Made by a program: the position numbers and the translations under genes. DNA of 57,483 nucleotides, from positions 1 through 57,483 of the forward strand of contig JAMXCX010000004.1 of the NCBI GenBank assembly GCA_024542985.1. Direction: 5' to 3'. This DNA comes from Candidatus Omnitrophota bacterium. GTDB lineage: Bacteria > Omnitrophota > Gorgyraeia > Duberdicusellales > 4484-171. Numbering within the stretch: position 1 is the first letter of the stretch; every line of letters begins with the position of its first letter. Under the pieces are notes generated by a model that did no database searches, was not told the DNA's origin, and saw only the letters and a list, made by a program, of their open reading frames with translations. Of this stretch, positions 45,335-54,935 are shown piece after piece.

Positions 45335-46141
45335 CTATTCTAAATCAGTCTCATCCTCCTGGGAAAAATAAAGCAGTCTGGGCCTACCTTCTAAAATAAT
45401 CTTTCCCTCATCGCCAAGATATGTTGCCTTTTGCGAAAAAATGACATTACCTTCTCTTATTATCTTAACATTACCCTCTGAAACCATTTTTTTCATTTCC
45501 TTGGTTTCAACATCCATATACAAGGTCAATTTATCTGAAAATATTTTACCCTCTTTACCCATAGCCTCTACATTATCGTTAAAAACCGCTATGCCTTTGT
45601 TATACTCGACTTCCAGGGGGCCACTGCAGGTAATTGTAGTAAGGCTGTTATCTTCTTTATTAGGTAAGGTTACTTCGACATTTTTTTGAAAATCAGCTTT
45701 TTTAAATTCTGTATCAGCCAATAATCCTTCAGCTTTTATTTCCATGGAATCATTGCTAACCTTTACCAAGTCATCAGTCATCATTTTGTTCTCATCTCTT
45801 TGCCAATTCAAATAATCGGTGGATAACTTTAAGCCTTCCTTATTCGTAACCACAACATCGTCTTTAAGGTGAACGTTCATATTTTTCGTGTTCATTTTTG
45901 CTTTCCTTGAGACGATATCAATTGTATCATCTTCTGCGTAATATTTAGCATGCATATAGTCAATATCGACATGTTCCTCGTATATAACAGCCTCTTCTCC
46001 CTTTACCTCCCAGGCTCGGGCACCATCTTCCTTGAAGTTAGAAAGGTAAAAACCCTTTATTCTCTGCTGTGAATAAGCCTGAATATTTAGGGATAAGACT
46101 GAAAAAAGAAGGATGCTTATGGCTAAGTTTCTAAAAAACAT
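45335..46141 (-). CDS. LptC-like / LptA(OstA)-like periplasmic protein, probable fusion
   Basis: Signal-anchor; LptC-like beta region followed by ITCSGPLEVEYNKGIAVFNDNVEA OstA-like region; next to lptB. Confidence 0.8.
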   Translation of the reverse strand: MFFRNLAISILLFSVLSLNIQAYSQQRIKGFYLSNFKEDGARAWEVKGEEAVIYEEHVDIDYMHAKYYAEDDTIDIVSRKAKMNTKNMNVHLKDDVVVTNKEGLKLSTDYLNWQRDENKMMTDDLVKVSNDSMEIKAEGLLADTEFKKADFQKNVEVTLPNKEDNSLTTITCSGPLEVEYNKGIAVFNDNVEAMGKEGKIFSDKLTLYMDVETKEMKKMVSEGNVKIIREGNVIFSQKATYLGDEGKIILEGRPRLLYFSQEDETDLE

Positions 46142-46225
46142 AATACTATATCAAATTAGGTTCTAAAGTCAACCTGAAATCAAGTGTTTACTATAATATT
46201 AATAATGTTCAACAAAAAAGCAATC

Positions 46226-46768
46226 TCAATGATGTGGATTCTTTAAAATACTGTATATTTTTTTCTCTAAATTCTGGGCTTTAATAATCAAATCCACCAC
46301 TTCTCTTACCGCGCCTTCTCCGCCCTTTTTCTTCGTAACATATCTCGCAGCCTTTCTAACTACTAGAGACGCATCTGCAACTGCGATACCTAAGCCAACC
46401 CGCTCTATCAGGCGCCAATCGATTAAATCGTCTCCGACGAAGCATATCTGTTCCGTTGTAACTTTGTATTTCTTTTTAATACCTCCTAAGGCGTTTTCTT
46501 TGGGAAGGAATCCTCCAATTACCTCAGCCACTTTCATATCAGCAGCTCTCCTTTTAAGCACCTCGGAATTTCTAGCAGAAAGAAAAATTGTCTTTATTCC
46601 TACCCGGCCTAAAAGAAATATACCCAGGCCGTCCTTAACATTAAATATTTTTAACTCTCTGCCTTGCGAATCATAAATAATCTCACCCCTAGTGAGCACT
46701 CCATCCACATCGAGGATGAGCAATTTTACTCTACGAAATAACTCCTTAATATTTTTGCTCTTCTTCAT
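46226..46768 (-). CDS. kdsC: 3-deoxy-manno-octulosonate-8-phosphatase
   Basis: LILDVDGVLTRGEIIYDSQGRELKIFNVKDGLGI; GDDLIDW. Confidence 0.96.
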   Translation of the reverse strand: MKKSKNIKELFRRVKLLILDVDGVLTRGEIIYDSQGRELKIFNVKDGLGIFLLGRVGIKTIFLSARNSEVLKRRAADMKVAEVIGGFLPKENALGGIKKKYKVTTEQICFVGDDLIDWRLIERVGLGIAVADASLVVRKAARYVTKKKGGEGAVREVVDLIIKAQNLEKKIYSILKNPHH

Positions 46769-46781
46769 CTTTATCTATGGG

Positions 46782-47759
46782 CTAGATAATTCCGGCAGCA
46801 ATCAAATCTTGAATGTCAAGCATACCCACAAGATGACAATCTCCATCTATAACCGGTACTTCATCAATCTTTTTTTTCTCTAAAATCTTCATAGCCTCTG
46901 AAGCTAAATCATCATCTTTTACAATTGTGGGATTTTTGGTCATTACCTCCCCAACCTTCTTCTTTAAAAGCTGTGGGTAACGTTCCAGATTACGCCTTAA
47001 ATCTCCATCAGTAAATATGCCCACCAATTTACCCTCTTTATTAACAATAGAAGCCGCTCCGGCGTGATGAGAAGTAATCTTAACTAAAACGTCCTTTAGG
47101 AAAGTGTCGGTATCGACTACGGGATTGAAACGCTTACGCCTCATAATATCGTTAACTTTAAGAAGCTTCCTCCCTAAAGAACCGCGAGGATGAAAAAAAG
47201 CAAAATCCTTGGCTTTAAATCCTTTAATTTTTTGCAAAACTACTGATATAGCATCGCATATTGCCAGCATTGCTGTGGTAGATGTAGTTGGCGCAAGACC
47301 TAAGGCGCAAGCCTCTTTATCAACTTTAACTTTGACCACGCTGTCGGCATAACGGCCAAGGCTGGATTTTGTATTTCCGGTAATAGCAATGATTTTTGCT
47401 CCTATTTTTTTGATAAACGGGATTAGATTTTTTATCTCATCAGTCTCGCCGCTATAAGAAAGTACTACCACTACATCATTTTCTTTTACGCTTCCTAAAT
47501 CACCATGAACAGCCTCTGCTGCATGCAGCCAAAAGCTGGAAGAACCGGTAGAAGAAAGCGTTGCTGAAAATTTCTGCCCGATAATTCCGGCCTTGCCCAT
47601 ACCCGTAACTACTATTCTCCCCTTAGAATGAGAAATTATATCTATCGTCTTGACAAAATCCCGGTTTAAATTATTCTTAAGGTTATCTATACCTCTTCTC
47701 TCAGTCTCTAAGACTTTCTTTGCCCAGCCTATAATATCTTTGGATTTAACTTTTCGCAT
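46782..47759 (-). CDS. kdsD: Arabinose-5-phosphate isomerase (KpsF/GutQ family)
   Basis: SIS domain (GMGKAGIIGQKFSATLSSTGSSSFWLHAAEAVHGDLG) plus two CBS domains. Confidence 0.95.
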   Translation of the reverse strand: MRKVKSKDIIGWAKKVLETERRGIDNLKNNLNRDFVKTIDIISHSKGRIVVTGMGKAGIIGQKFSATLSSTGSSSFWLHAAEAVHGDLGSVKENDVVVVLSYSGETDEIKNLIPFIKKIGAKIIAITGNTKSSLGRYADSVVKVKVDKEACALGLAPTTSTTAMLAICDAISVVLQKIKGFKAKDFAFFHPRGSLGRKLLKVNDIMRRKRFNPVVDTDTFLKDVLVKITSHHAGAASIVNKEGKLVGIFTDGDLRRNLERYPQLLKKKVGEVMTKNPTIVKDDDLASEAMKILEKKKIDEVPVIDGDCHLVGMLDIQDLIAAGII

Positions 47760-48549
47760 AAAGCGCTCTTCGTACCTTTACAACTTCATCCAGTAAACCC
47801 TTCAGCTTAGCAAGAGGATAAGAAGTGTACTTATCGCTCAAAGCTCGTTCTGGTTTGGGATGAACTTCCATAAAAAGCCCGTCCACGCCGCAAGCTATTG
47901 CCGCTAAAGCTAAAGGCTTAACAAATTCTCTATCTCCGCCGGAAATTCCTCCCCTGGCTGACGGCTGCTGCAGGGAATGAGTCACATCAAAGATAACCGG
48001 ATAACCGAATTTCTTCATAACCAAAAAAGAGCGGAAATCAACTACTAGATTATTATACCCGAAACAACTGCCTCTTTCAGTAAGGAAAATTTTTTTATTA
48101 CCCATAGATTCTATTTTCTCAATTATATATTTAACATCAGAAGGGGAAATAAATTGCCCCTTTTTTATATTCACTACTCTTTTCGTTTTAGCAGCAGCAA
48201 GAATCAAATCTGTTTGACGGCACAAAAAAGCAGGTATCTGAATTATATCCAGAACGTCTTTTAGGTATTTTATTTGTTCAAGGCAATGCACATCGCTCAA
48301 AATTGGAACTTTAAACTTTTTTTTAACTTCCGAAAGTATCTCCAGGCCTTTTTTTAGCCCTGGCCCCCGGGGAGATTTTATTGATGTGCGGTTTGCCTTA
48401 TCAAAACTAGCCTTAAAGATAAACTGAACAGGATAATGTGAAGTTAAATCTTTTAAATAAGCCGCAATGCTTAAAGTCTCCTTTTTACTCTCTATCACGC
48501 AGGGACCGGCAATAAAAGTTAACTTATGTTTATCGTCTATTTTGCTCAT
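47746..48549 (-). CDS. kdsA: 3-deoxy-8-phosphooctulonate synthase
   Basis: FIAGPCVIES, FKASFDKANRTS, DVTHSLQQP. Confidence 0.98.
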   Translation of the reverse strand: MSKIDDKHKLTFIAGPCVIESKKETLSIAAYLKDLTSHYPVQFIFKASFDKANRTSIKSPRGPGLKKGLEILSEVKKKFKVPILSDVHCLEQIKYLKDVLDIIQIPAFLCRQTDLILAAAKTKRVVNIKKGQFISPSDVKYIIEKIESMGNKKIFLTERGSCFGYNNLVVDFRSFLVMKKFGYPVIFDVTHSLQQPSARGGISGGDREFVKPLALAAIACGVDGLFMEVHPKPERALSDKYTSYPLAKLKGLLDEVVKVRRALYAKS

Positions 48550-48557
48550 GGGATATC

Positions 48558-49418
48558 CTATTTAGGATTTTTTAATTTTTCACCCAAGATATTTTCTACC
48601 CGCTTAAGGTCTTCGGCGGTATCCACACCCAAAGAATCAAATTGGGTTTCAATAACCTTTATCTTATAGCCAGACTCAATAGCCCTGAGCTGCTCTAGTT
48701 TTTCTGCTTGTTCTAAATAAGAACGGGGTGAATTCTTAAAAGTATATAAAAAATCCTTTGTGTAAGCATAGACCCCTAAGTGCTTGTAATAAATTGCCTC
48801 TTTAGAGTCTGATTTTAAAATTTCCCTATTATCAGCCTCTCTAACTTCCGAAGAGCAACAAGCTGGCGGCAGTTTAGCCGCAGATACATTATTAACTTCC
48901 GATGTATTGTGATTGCGAAAAAAGGGGAGTGGAAACCTAGAAAAATACACCGCATAATTTGATTTATCGCAAATAACTTTGACTACGTTCGGGTTGGCTA
49001 TTTCTTCCTTGTCCTCAATCCTTTTTTTAGCTGTGGCCATAATTAAATTAGGATTCGACAGCATCTCCTGGGCCAAGTTATTAATTACTGAAGGGTGAAG
49101 AAGAGGTTCATCAGCCTGAATGTTTATAACTATATTTACATCTATATCTCTTACGGCCTCAGCAATTCTATCTGTTCCTGAAGAATGATCGACTGAAGTC
49201 ATAACAACTTCTGCTCCAAAATCCTTCGCTTCTTTTTCTAATTCAAGGTGGTCACAAGCGATAATAAGTTTATCTAAAATTCCGGCTGACGATGCATTCT
49301 CCCAGCTCCACTGCAATAAAGTCTTGCCGCAGAGAGAACGCAACAATTTAAAAGGAAGCCTCTTTGAAGCATAACGCGCCGGTATCACCCCGATTACATT
49401 AAGATTTGTCATCATCAA
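48558..49418 (-). CDS. kdsB: 3-deoxy-manno-octulosonate cytidylyltransferase with an extra internal segment
   Basis: GVIPARYASKRLPFK, NIQADEPLL, YYKHLGVYAYTKDFL. Confidence 0.96.
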   Translation of the reverse strand: MMMTNLNVIGVIPARYASKRLPFKLLRSLCGKTLLQWSWENASSAGILDKLIIACDHLELEKEAKDFGAEVVMTSVDHSSGTDRIAEAVRDIDVNIVINIQADEPLLHPSVINNLAQEMLSNPNLIMATAKKRIEDKEEIANPNVVKVICDKSNYAVYFSRFPLPFFRNHNTSEVNNVSAAKLPPACCSSEVREADNREILKSDSKEAIYYKHLGVYAYTKDFLYTFKNSPRSYLEQAEKLEQLRAIESGYKIKVIETQFDSLGVDTAEDLKRVENILGEKLKNPK

Positions 49419-50388
49419 TTATTTTGAAAAGTTCCTTTTTGTCTACAGTAGCTGCTCCTAATTTGCTTACCACAATTCCGGCAGCGAAATTAGCAATTAT
49501 AGCTGCCTCTTGGAAACCAGCTCCACTCTTTAAAGCCAGGGTAAATGTAGAAATAACCGTATCTCCGGCCCCGGTTACATCAAAAACTTCCAAGGCTTTT
49601 GTTGGCAGATGATAATAATCTTTATCCGAAAACAACATCATTCCGTTTTCCCCCAAGGTCAGCAGTAAAGCTTTAGGGTTCAGTTTCTTCATGATTATTT
49701 TACCCAAAAACGGTATTTGATTTTTATTACGTATTTTTGTATTTGCTGCTGTTTGAGCTTCTTTCAAATTAGGTGTGAGGGCGGTTACGTTTTCGTAATA
49801 ATCAAAATGATCTTCCTTGGGATCGACGGTAATTATTTTATTTTTCTTACGGCATAAATTAACCAAGTCCTCTACTAAAGTTGGATTTATTACACCTTTT
49901 CCGTAATCCTCAATAATAACTGCATCGAACTTATTGATATTATTCTTGATTTTATTAAAAACTAACTTATTTATTCTCTCGGAAAGAAACTCTACTGATT
50001 CCCAATCAACTCTAACCACCTGCTGGTGGCTGGCTATTATCCTTGTTTTTATTGTAGTCGGCCGTTGGATATCTAAAACCACTAAATTGGTATTTATGCC
50101 ACTTTCCCCCATAAGGGAAAATAGGAGCTTGCCAAAATGATCCCGGCCTATCACTCCGCATAAACTAACTTTCGCGCCCAAAGAACGAAGATTCAGCCCA
50201 ACATTAGCCGCACCTCCACAGACAAAATTTTCCCTGTTTGCCCAGACCACAGGCACCGGGGCTTCAGGAGATATCCTCTCTACCCTGCCGAAAATATGGT
50301 GATCTAGAACCAAATCCCCCACTACTAGGATATTCTTGTTTTTAAAACGGGAAATTATATTTTTTAGCTTCTTTTTGTTTATCTTCAT
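49399..50388 (-). CDS. RfaE1/HldE-type heptose 7-phosphate kinase domain protein
   Basis: VVGDLVLDHHIFGRVERISPEAPVPV; DVTGAGDTVISTF. Confidence 0.93.
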   Translation of the reverse strand: MKINKKKLKNIISRFKNKNILVVGDLVLDHHIFGRVERISPEAPVPVVWANRENFVCGGAANVGLNLRSLGAKVSLCGVIGRDHFGKLLFSLMGESGINTNLVVLDIQRPTTIKTRIIASHQQVVRVDWESVEFLSERINKLVFNKIKNNINKFDAVIIEDYGKGVINPTLVEDLVNLCRKKNKIITVDPKEDHFDYYENVTALTPNLKEAQTAANTKIRNKNQIPFLGKIIMKKLNPKALLLTLGENGMMLFSDKDYYHLPTKALEVFDVTGAGDTVISTFTLALKSGAGFQEAAIIANFAAGIVVSKLGAATVDKKELFKIIDDDKS

Positions 50389-50498
50389 AGCTCAATATCT
50401 GTCAGTGGGCAAAACAGCCAAGTAATTATACCATTGTAATAAAAAAAATCTACAATAAAAAACAAAACCTTAAAAATATGGGCAGTATATAAGTTCTA

Positions 50499-51644
50499 TT
50501 ACAAAAAAGACTTAGAAACTGTATCACAAAATAAAAACCCCTTTTTAGTCAAACAAACTCCCCTGGTTACTTTTCTCAGCTTCTTAAGCCTAAGCAGGCC
50601 CGGCTGAATGAGCGAATTCAAGTTTTTAGCTTCTAATTTCATAAAATCAACACCAGTATGGTTCTTAAACCATTTAAAATCTATTCCCTGTTTAGTCCTT
50701 ATCTTCAAGGCAGCGGTTTCTTTTGCTTTTCTTTCTGTTGAGAGCTCTTCGCTCGAGGCAACTGTATTTTGGGCTTGGCTCGTCAAGGTTATATACCTAC
50801 GAACATCAAGACAGTTTTGCGCTCTTATGCCTCCTAGATATGAAACAGCTGAGGGGCCTAATCCTAAATAGGGTTCATTATCCCAATAATTAAGGTTGTG
50901 CCGGCATTGAAAACCGGTTTTAGAAAAACTTGAAACTTCATATTGGCTGAATCCCGCCTTAGCTAAATAGTTCCGATTGTATTTATACATTTGAGCAAGC
51001 TCGTCTTCGGCTAAAGGTACTATTTCCTTTTTGCTCTGCTTTTGAAAAAGGATTGTGTTTTCTTCATAACTTAAACAATAAACAGATATATGGCTGATAG
51101 GAAGCTTAACTGCCTCCTTTAGCTCTTCTTTCCAGCTGTTTAGGCTTTCTCCCCAGACGCCAAAAATAAAATCAATGCTTATGTTATCAAAGCCTTTTCT
51201 TTCTGCCTTTAGCACTGCTCGAATAGCTTCAATCGCAGAATGAATCCGGCCTAATTTCTTAAGCTTATCATCACATAAAGACTGCACTCCGATACTTATT
51301 CGGTTAACTCCCCAATTAGCAAACAGTTTTAACTTACTCGTATCCAGACTCTCAGGATTGGCCTCAACCGTAAACTCACATCCTGGTCTGCGCTTTTTAT
51401 CTAATACCCGCAGTAACTTCTCCCAAAGCTTTACACTTAAAATGCTGGGAGTACCGCCTCCAATATAAATAGTTCTAAAGTCTAAACCCAAACTGCTTAT
51501 TTGCGCACAAAGAACATTCACATAATCAGAAACAGTGCTTAGGTCTAAAGACACACTGTAAAAATCGCAGTAAAGGCACTTCTTTCTACAAAAAGGAATA
51601 TGGATATACAAAGATTCGGCCATTTTCATGGTATAATTATACAA
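50499..51644 (-). CDS. hemW: Radical SAM family heme chaperone HemW
   Basis: YIHIPFCRKKCLYCDFYS; IGGGTPSIL; start likely the internal MAESLYIHIPFC. Confidence 0.94.
   Translation of the reverse strand: MYNYTMKMAESLYIHIPFCRKKCLYCDFYSVSLDLSTVSDYVNVLCAQISSLGLDFRTIYIGGGTPSILSVKLWEKLLRVLDKKRRPGCEFTVEANPESLDTSKLKLFANWGVNRISIGVQSLCDDKLKKLGRIHSAIEAIRAVLKAERKGFDNISIDFIFGVWGESLNSWKEELKEAVKLPISHISVYCLSYEENTILFQKQSKKEIVPLAEDELAQMYKYNRNYLAKAGFSQYEVSSFSKTGFQCRHNLNYWDNEPYLGLGPSAVSYLGGIRAQNCLDVRRYITLTSQAQNTVASSEELSTERKAKETAALKIRTKQGIDFKWFKNHTGVDFMKLEAKNLNSLIQPGLLRLKKLRKVTRGVCLTKKGFLFCDTVSKSFL
51632..51640. promoter_or_regulatory. Palindromic bidirectional -10-like box between hemW and the radical SAM gene
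   Basis: gtataattatac gives TATAAT on both strands immediately before both start codons. Confidence 0.5.
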
Positions 51645-51646
51645 CC

Positions 51647-52903
51647 ATGAAAGAATTAGTCTACATCATTCAAACTCCTCCCTTTTGGCTCAAAACCCCT
51701 CCTCTCTCATTAACCTATCTTAAATTCTATTTAGAAAAAGAAGGCCTTAGGGTAGGCATTCTAGACCTGAATACGCTTCTTTTTCATTCATCAAAAAGTA
51801 CTACCAGCACATGGTTAACTCTGAGCAGCAATTTTGAGAAAAGTCTATTTGAGTTTGTAGAAGATAAATACTCTCAGGTTTTAGATGATGTCTATAAAAA
51901 AATCAAAGATGCCGAATTTATAGGTTTCTCGTTGTTAAAACGAAACACTGAATTTTCTTTGGCTTTAGCCGAAAAAATAAAACAAAGATTTCCTAAGAAA
52001 AAAATAATTTTTGGCGGCCCCCAAACCTCGATTTTAGAACGAGAGCAGAAATTAAATGCTGACTGCTACTGGGTCATTGGGGAAGGAGAAAGGCCTTTCT
52101 TAGATATAATCCGTAACGGCAAAAGGAGAATTTATAGATTCCAAGAATTAGAAAACCTAGACACGCTTGCTTTCTATGATTTTGAATATCTCAATCTAAA
52201 AAATTACTCTCTGCATTTACCGTTATTTTCATCCCGTGGCTGCCCTCATAAATGCCGGTTCTGCTCCGAACGCTTTTTAAGCAAAAAATTCCGCTGCCAC
52301 TCACCTGAGTATATGGTTGATCAAATTAAATATCTCAAAAATAAACATAAGACTCATAATTTTGTCTTTTGCGATTCACTCATAAATTACAAAAGACAAT
52401 GGCTGCATGTTTTCTGCCGGTTATTAATAAAAAACAACCTGAAAATAAACTGGGAAGCCCAAATTAGAGTAGAAAAAAACTTCTCTCTCGAGCTGGCTAA
52501 ACTTATGAAAAAAAGTGGCTGCTATAATCTTTTCGTAGGCTTAGAAAGCGCCTCAGATAAAGTGCTGACCTTAATGGATAAAGGCTTCGATGCATCCTCT
52601 GCCCTTTGTTTCTTTAACACTTTAAGAAGGGGAGATTTACACTTTGAAGTAAGCCTTATCTTTGGCTACCCCGGAGAGGGAGAAAAAGAGTTTGAGGAAA
52701 CTATAAATTTCATTACAAAAAATAAAAAAATAATACCAAAAATAGCGCAAGCTAACTTATTTCTGGACTACCTAAATAATTTTTCCGGCAAATCTCTCCC
52801 GGAGAATAAAATAAAAAAAAGACTCCAGAGCTTTATAAACATAATCGATAAAGAAAAAATAAAATATACCAAAAGCTTCATCGGAAACCTTACTTACAGC
52901 TAA
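51647..52903 (+). CDS. B12-binding-domain-type radical SAM protein
   Basis: SSRGCPHKCRFCSERF; GLESASDKVLTLMDKG. Confidence 0.9.
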   Translation: MKELVYIIQTPPFWLKTPPLSLTYLKFYLEKEGLRVGILDLNTLLFHSSKSTTSTWLTLSSNFEKSLFEFVEDKYSQVLDDVYKKIKDAEFIGFSLLKRNTEFSLALAEKIKQRFPKKKIIFGGPQTSILEREQKLNADCYWVIGEGERPFLDIIRNGKRRIYRFQELENLDTLAFYDFEYLNLKNYSLHLPLFSSRGCPHKCRFCSERFLSKKFRCHSPEYMVDQIKYLKNKHKTHNFVFCDSLINYKRQWLHVFCRLLIKNNLKINWEAQIRVEKNFSLELAKLMKKSGCYNLFVGLESASDKVLTLMDKGFDASSALCFFNTLRRGDLHFEVSLIFGYPGEGEKEFEETINFITKNKKIIPKIAQANLFLDYLNNFSGKSLPENKIKKRLQSFINIIDKEKIKYTKSFIGNLTYS

Positions 52904-52921
52904 AGTAACAGGCTTTTAACT

Positions 52922-53791
52922 GTGGTAAAAATAAAAATAATTAACACCCAGCGCGTATTATCGCCTACACAAATCACTTTAGGAGATTATGTAATTAACC
53001 CCTACCGAGGGTGCGAATTTAACTGCACCTACTGCTACTCTCAGGAAAACAAAAATATAAAAAGAGACGGCTTTAAGCAAACACTCGGCATAAAAAGCAA
53101 TGCCCCTGATATTTTAGAAAAAGAACTCAAATATAAAAAACCAAAAAGGGTGCTTTTGGGCTCGACAACTGAATGTTTTCAGCACCAAGAATTAAAATAT
53201 AAACTTAGTGAGAAAATACTTCAAATTTTAAACAAACACCGAATTCCATATACTATTTTAACTAAATCGCATTTTATCGAAAATTATTTGCCTCTTATAG
53301 CTGAAAACAAAGAAAATAAAATATACTTCACTTTTAATTTTCACAGCGACGATATTATAAAATTATTCGAGAAAAATTCATCCTCTGTCGGAAAGCGTCT
53401 AGCTACAATCAAGGAAATAATCAAAAGCCAAATAGCTTTGCGAATACATATCGGGCCGTTTATACCTTATATTTCTGAGCTGGATAAAATATTTGAACTT
53501 ATCCCTCAAAATATAAAAGAGCTGGACATTGAACTCTACCATCAAAAACAGGGAAATTTCAAAGCCTTAATACTTGCTATAAAACGGAATTTTGATAAAA
53601 CCTTGGCAGAAAGGATAAGGAAGATTTATAAAAATAAACAAAATTACGACCAATATGTCAAAAGCCTAAGGTGTAAAATTAGGCAATTCAGCAAAAAATA
53701 CCCTTATGTCTTTTATTATATTGTTCCGGATTTTGATGAATTCTATAACCCCAGGATTGATTATGCCAGGCCTCTAAGAAATGCCGGCTAG
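52922..53791 (+). CDS. SPL-like radical SAM protein
   Basis: NPYRGCEFNCTYCYSQ; GTG start. Confidence 0.88.
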   Translation: MVKIKIINTQRVLSPTQITLGDYVINPYRGCEFNCTYCYSQENKNIKRDGFKQTLGIKSNAPDILEKELKYKKPKRVLLGSTTECFQHQELKYKLSEKILQILNKHRIPYTILTKSHFIENYLPLIAENKENKIYFTFNFHSDDIIKLFEKNSSSVGKRLATIKEIIKSQIALRIHIGPFIPYISELDKIFELIPQNIKELDIELYHQKQGNFKALILAIKRNFDKTLAERIRKIYKNKQNYDQYVKSLRCKIRQFSKKYPYVFYYIVPDFDEFYNPRIDYARPLRNAG

Positions 53792-53827
53792 TATATAAAA
53801 TCAAAGACACCGAACTCAAATTTTTAA

Positions 53828-54358
53828 TCATTTCCTGCCAAGATCAGAAATTTTTTTCAATATTAAATTAGGCAGCAAATCTCTATTATTAAGAGTTACC
53901 TCGTCTATTTCTATATCGTCTCTCTCTTTTATTCGGAGGATGAATTCATCGCTGCCAAGAGTTATTGTGCCTATAACTATATTGGCAGAATCAAGGGCGC
54001 AAATTGCGGCCTGCCTAAACTTTTGGGAAAAACATTCCATCTTACCGATTTCATCAAGTATTATAGCATTATCCTTGATAGGCATAATTGAAGGCACTGC
54101 TACCTTTTCAATATTCTCAATGCTTACTCCGTAACGCCTTATATGAAAACTAGATTTAATATCTTGATGCGCGAGATAGGCTGTTTTTCCATCAAGAGTC
54201 GTCATTAAAAAACCTACTCTTTTTTTACCTTGCCTTTCTTCTTCGGTGTAAAAGCCATTGGCTAAAAAACTTAAGTCTGCTATCACTTTCTTTATGACGG
54301 TGGTTTTCCCTGACGAAGGAGCACCGGTTAAAAAGATATTTTTCTTTACTTGCTGCAT
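53828..54358 (-). CDS. THEP1-type nucleoside-triphosphatase
   Basis: IFLTGAPSSGKTTVIKKV; NAIILDEIGKME. Confidence 0.92.
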   Translation of the reverse strand: MQQVKKNIFLTGAPSSGKTTVIKKVIADLSFLANGFYTEEERQGKKRVGFLMTTLDGKTAYLAHQDIKSSFHIRRYGVSIENIEKVAVPSIMPIKDNAIILDEIGKMECFSQKFRQAAICALDSANIVIGTITLGSDEFILRIKERDDIEIDEVTLNNRDLLPNLILKKISDLGRK

Positions 54359-54422
54359 AATAATACGTTCCGAATATAAAAATAAAAATATTTCTAATAA
54401 ATTTAATTTCTGAAATTTTCCA

Positions 54423-54484
54423 TTTTAAATCAGCTACCTAACGGGCCGCAAAGCTGCGGAGTTAGGTCAGGTGGATTGTTAGAT
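54423..54484 (-). repeat. attC-like site A (R' box degenerate)
   Basis: ATCTAAC-AATCcAcCTgACCTAAC-tCCGCAgctTTGCGGccc-GTTAGGTAGcTGATTtaaaa. Confidence 0.75.
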
Positions 54485-54488
54485 AATA

Positions 54489-54935
54489 TTATTCAGAAAT
54501 AGATTCTAGGTCGGCTAAATCTTTATGACGCCCGATTGATCTTTTATTAGTAATTAGCTCATCCTTACCTATAAAATATACCCCAATATTTCCGTATTTT
54601 CCTGCAAGGCGATTACTTGAAATCTGCTTCCAACTTACTCCAGTAATAGAGGTAAGAATATCTATACGAATTGGGGGAACGCCTAATTGTATAACTTTTC
54701 CTTGAGAGGAGAGATCTTCAACATTAAGGCTTACTGATTCAAATCCAAAATCTTTTATTGCTTTAAGGATTTTCTTTGCATTACTCAAATCTGGTTTGAC
54801 CAAAATATCTAGATCTCCAGTATATCGAGGGCAGCCGTGGAAGGCTAGGGCGTAGGCACCAACAATTACATATTCAACTTTATGTTTGTTGAATAACTTT
54901 AATAATTCTTTGAAATCTTTTTGTGGTTCCATCAA
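54489..54935 (-). CDS. Nucleotidyltransferase-fold protein (cassette gene)
   Basis: EYVIVGAYALAFHGCPRYTGDLDILV; ends 5 bp before the R'' box of site A. Confidence 0.85.
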   Translation of the reverse strand: MMEPQKDFKELLKLFNKHKVEYVIVGAYALAFHGCPRYTGDLDILVKPDLSNAKKILKAIKDFGFESVSLNVEDLSSQGKVIQLGVPPIRIDILTSITGVSWKQISSNRLAGKYGNIGVYFIGKDELITNKRSIGRHKDLADLESISE

